NCBI GenBank assembly: GCA_947493995.1
Contig: CANLTJ010000003.1
Coordinates: 93,298 to 157,297, forward strand
Source of the DNA: an uncultured Arachnia sp.
Lineage (GTDB): Bacteria > Actinomycetota > Actinomycetes > Propionibacteriales > Propionibacteriaceae
Reading direction: 5' to 3'
DNA length: 64,000 nt
This document shows, piece by piece, positions 62,642-64,000 of this stretch; within the stretch, counting starts at the first letter, position 1; each line of letters begins with the position of its first letter. Under the pieces are notes generated by a model, which was not told the origin of the DNA, did no database searches, and saw only the letters and a list, made by a program, of their open reading frames with translations. The translations under genes and the position numbers were made by a program.

Positions 62642-64000
62642 GTTCTGCCTCCTTCGCGAGCGCCTCGCGCAATTCGGGTGTGCTGGCGTAGACGTGGTCG
62701 GACCCGTTGACCGGCAACAGCTCGGGGCGCGTCGTGAGGCCGATGTCCGGATGGGACGAACGTGGCGCGAACCTGTCGCCCTCCACGAACTCCCGCGGTG
62801 AGGGGACCGTGCCCGGCACCTGGTGGAGCCGGTCCGCCCCCTCCTCGATGGAGAGCACGGCTCCCAGGAGACCGCGGGTGTACTCGTGGTGCGGATCACT
62901 CAACAGATCCTTGGTGGATGCCTGCTCCACCACTTGACCCGCGTACATCACGGTGATCCTGTGGGCCACTTCAGCCACGAGCGCCAAGTCGTGGCTGACG
63001 AACACCATCGCGAAGCCCAGCTTGGTGCGCAATTCATTCAGTAGATCGATGACCTGTTTCTGTACGGTCACGTCAAGCGCCGTGGTGGGTTCGTCGGCAA
63101 TCACAAGACTGGGGTTGCGGGTCAGCGCCATGGCGATGAGCACCCGCTGACGCTGTCCACCTGAGAGTTCATGAGGGTAGGACCTCAACGTGCGGTCCGG
63201 GTCCAGACCCACCAGTTCCATGAGGTCCTCGGCAGAGCGCTGTCCACCGCGTTGGGTGAGCTGCTTCATCTGCGCACTGATCAGCATGGAGGGGTTCAGC
63301 GAGCTGAGCGCGTCCTGATAGATCATGGCCATCTCGTGGCCCCGCAACGCATTGCGTTCCTTGGGGTTGAGAGTCAGCAGGTCCACCCCATTGAACATGA
63401 TCTTGCCCGTGATTCTGGCTGTGTCAGGAAGAAGCCCCATGATGGCCATCGACGTGATGGACTTGCCACAGCCGGACTCGCCGACCAGACCCATGGTTTC
63501 GTGCGGGCGGACGGTGAACGAGACATTGTCGACGATGGCGACATCGCCGTGCGCGCCCGGGAAGGCAATGCTCAGGTTCTGGACCTCAAGCAGCGGCTCA
63601 ACGTCCGGGTCGTCCATCACGAGGCGGTCAGTGCGCTGGAGCTCAGATTCCCTGAGGTTCGCCAGCTTCTTCTTGAGGGAGTCAGCCTGCGCAATATGGC
63701 TGGCAGCAATGCCGCCAGCTGCCTTCTCGCCGCGCAGGGCGGCCTCATCGGCCTCCACATCCACCTTCACCTTGACCCGAGGCGATGCCAGAGCGTCGGT
63801 CAGCCCCTCGGAGAGAATGTTCAGACACAGCGTCGTGATGAGGATGAACAGACCGGGGAAGAAGGTGGCCCACCAGTGGCCGGAGAGCAGGAGCGCCTTG
63901 CCCTCGGAGAGCATGTTGCCCCACGTCGGGGTGTTCACCGGGCTGATGCCGGTGCCGATGAAGGACAAGGAGGCCTCGAAGACGATGGCGTCGGCCACGA
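62634..64000 (-). CDS. ABC importer: permease (DppC) fused to ATP-binding protein (DppD), 5' part missing
   Basis: At least 455 residues; the frame is open to the window edge, so the N-terminus is missing. The first part is the end of a DppC-type permease: EASLSFIGTGISPVNTPTWGNM is the EAA-loop region, then a last membrane helix (FFPGLFILITTLCLNILSEG). A charged linker of about 70 residues leads into a full DppD-type ATPase with GESGCGKS, LSGGQRQRVLIAMAL, VIADEPTTALD and SHDLALVAEVAHR, ending with the HHEYTRGLL segment. So one polypeptide should carry permease and ATPase. No stop codon or frame break separates the parts. Confidence 0.85.
   Translation of the reverse strand, partial: VADAIVFEASLSFIGTGISPVNTPTWGNMLSEGKALLLSGHWWATFFPGLFILITTLCLNILSEGLTDALASPRVKVKVDVEADEAALRGEKAAGGIAASHIAQADSLKKKLANLRESELQRTDRLVMDDPDVEPLLEVQNLSIAFPGAHGDVAIVDNVSFTVRPHETMGLVGESGCGKSITSMAIMGLLPDTARITGKIMFNGVDLLTLNPKERNALRGHEMAMIYQDALSSLNPSMLISAQMKQLTQRGGQRSAEDLMELVGLDPDRTLRSYPHELSGGQRQRVLIAMALTRNPSLVIADEPTTALDVTVQKQVIDLLNELRTKLGFAMVFVSHDLALVAEVAHRITVMYAGQVVEQASTKDLLSDPHHEYTRGLLGAVLSIEEGADRLHQVPGTVPSPREFVEGDRFAPRSSHPDIGLTTRPELLPVNGSDHVYASTPELREALAKEAEHV

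Overview
The window is a 64 kb chromosomal segment from a high-G+C actinobacterium (Actinomycetota). The main evidence is a WhiB1-type regulator, the fused 2-oxoglutarate dehydrogenase Kgd, the mismatch endonuclease NucS/EndoMS, the GlgE maltosyltransferase pathway, a DivIVA-type coiled-coil protein, a DUF2550 gene after atpC, and gene order that largely follows the mycobacterial lysA-hom-thrB-rho-rpmE-prfA-prmC-tsaC-wecA-atp block. I cannot assign an order or genus from sequence alone. Coding density is very high. No gap between genes exceeds 300 bases (the longest is 280 bases at 52174-52453), and there is no rRNA, insertion sequence, prophage or CRISPR array.

Layout. 1-2926: end of an ABC exporter, a glycosyltransferase behind whiB1, and a small membrane protein. 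2934-9359 (minus): kgd followed by galK, plus a GT87-type membrane mannosyltransferase. 9481-12606: CapA-like lipoprotein, M28 peptidase lipoprotein, tRNA-Arg(CCG) and a small lipoprotein. 12659-18122: lysA, hom, thrB (no thrC or argS), a small membrane protein and an ATP-dependent DNA ligase. 18328-32831: rho, rpmE, prfA, prmC, tsaC, wecA, two small membrane genes, the complete F1Fo ATP synthase operon and DUF2550. 32881-39904: cobalamin adenosyltransferase, a cyclophilin lipoprotein, a hydrolase/zinc-finger/nucS group, ZIP transporter, AI-2E permease overlapping a DivIVA-like gene, and methylmalonyl-CoA epimerase. 39968-56362: alpha-glucan metabolism (pgm, glgB, pep2, glgE, glgP, glgX), interrupted at 51376-54103 by a small variable island. 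56484-60093: cysteine desulfurase, mnmA, a MetE-like protein and a small membrane protein. 60112-64000 (minus): a translationally coupled operon of ABC transporter genes with nanA and nanE, cut by the window edge.

How the genes work together. Pep2 makes maltose-1-phosphate, GlgE polymerises it, GlgB branches the chain, and GlgP and GlgX degrade it; Pgm links the product to glycolysis. The cysteine desulfurase can feed sulfur to MnmA for tRNA thiolation. The nan genes and ABC genes probably import and split an amino sugar such as sialic acid. No single region is clearly a new system. The most interesting points are an amber-interrupted lipoprotein gene, a 40-residue microprotein gene, a permease-ATPase fusion, an alanine-for-glycine c-ring packing motif, and a repeated leaderless promoter signature (a -10 hexamer exactly six bases before ATG/GTG) that supports many of the start calls here.
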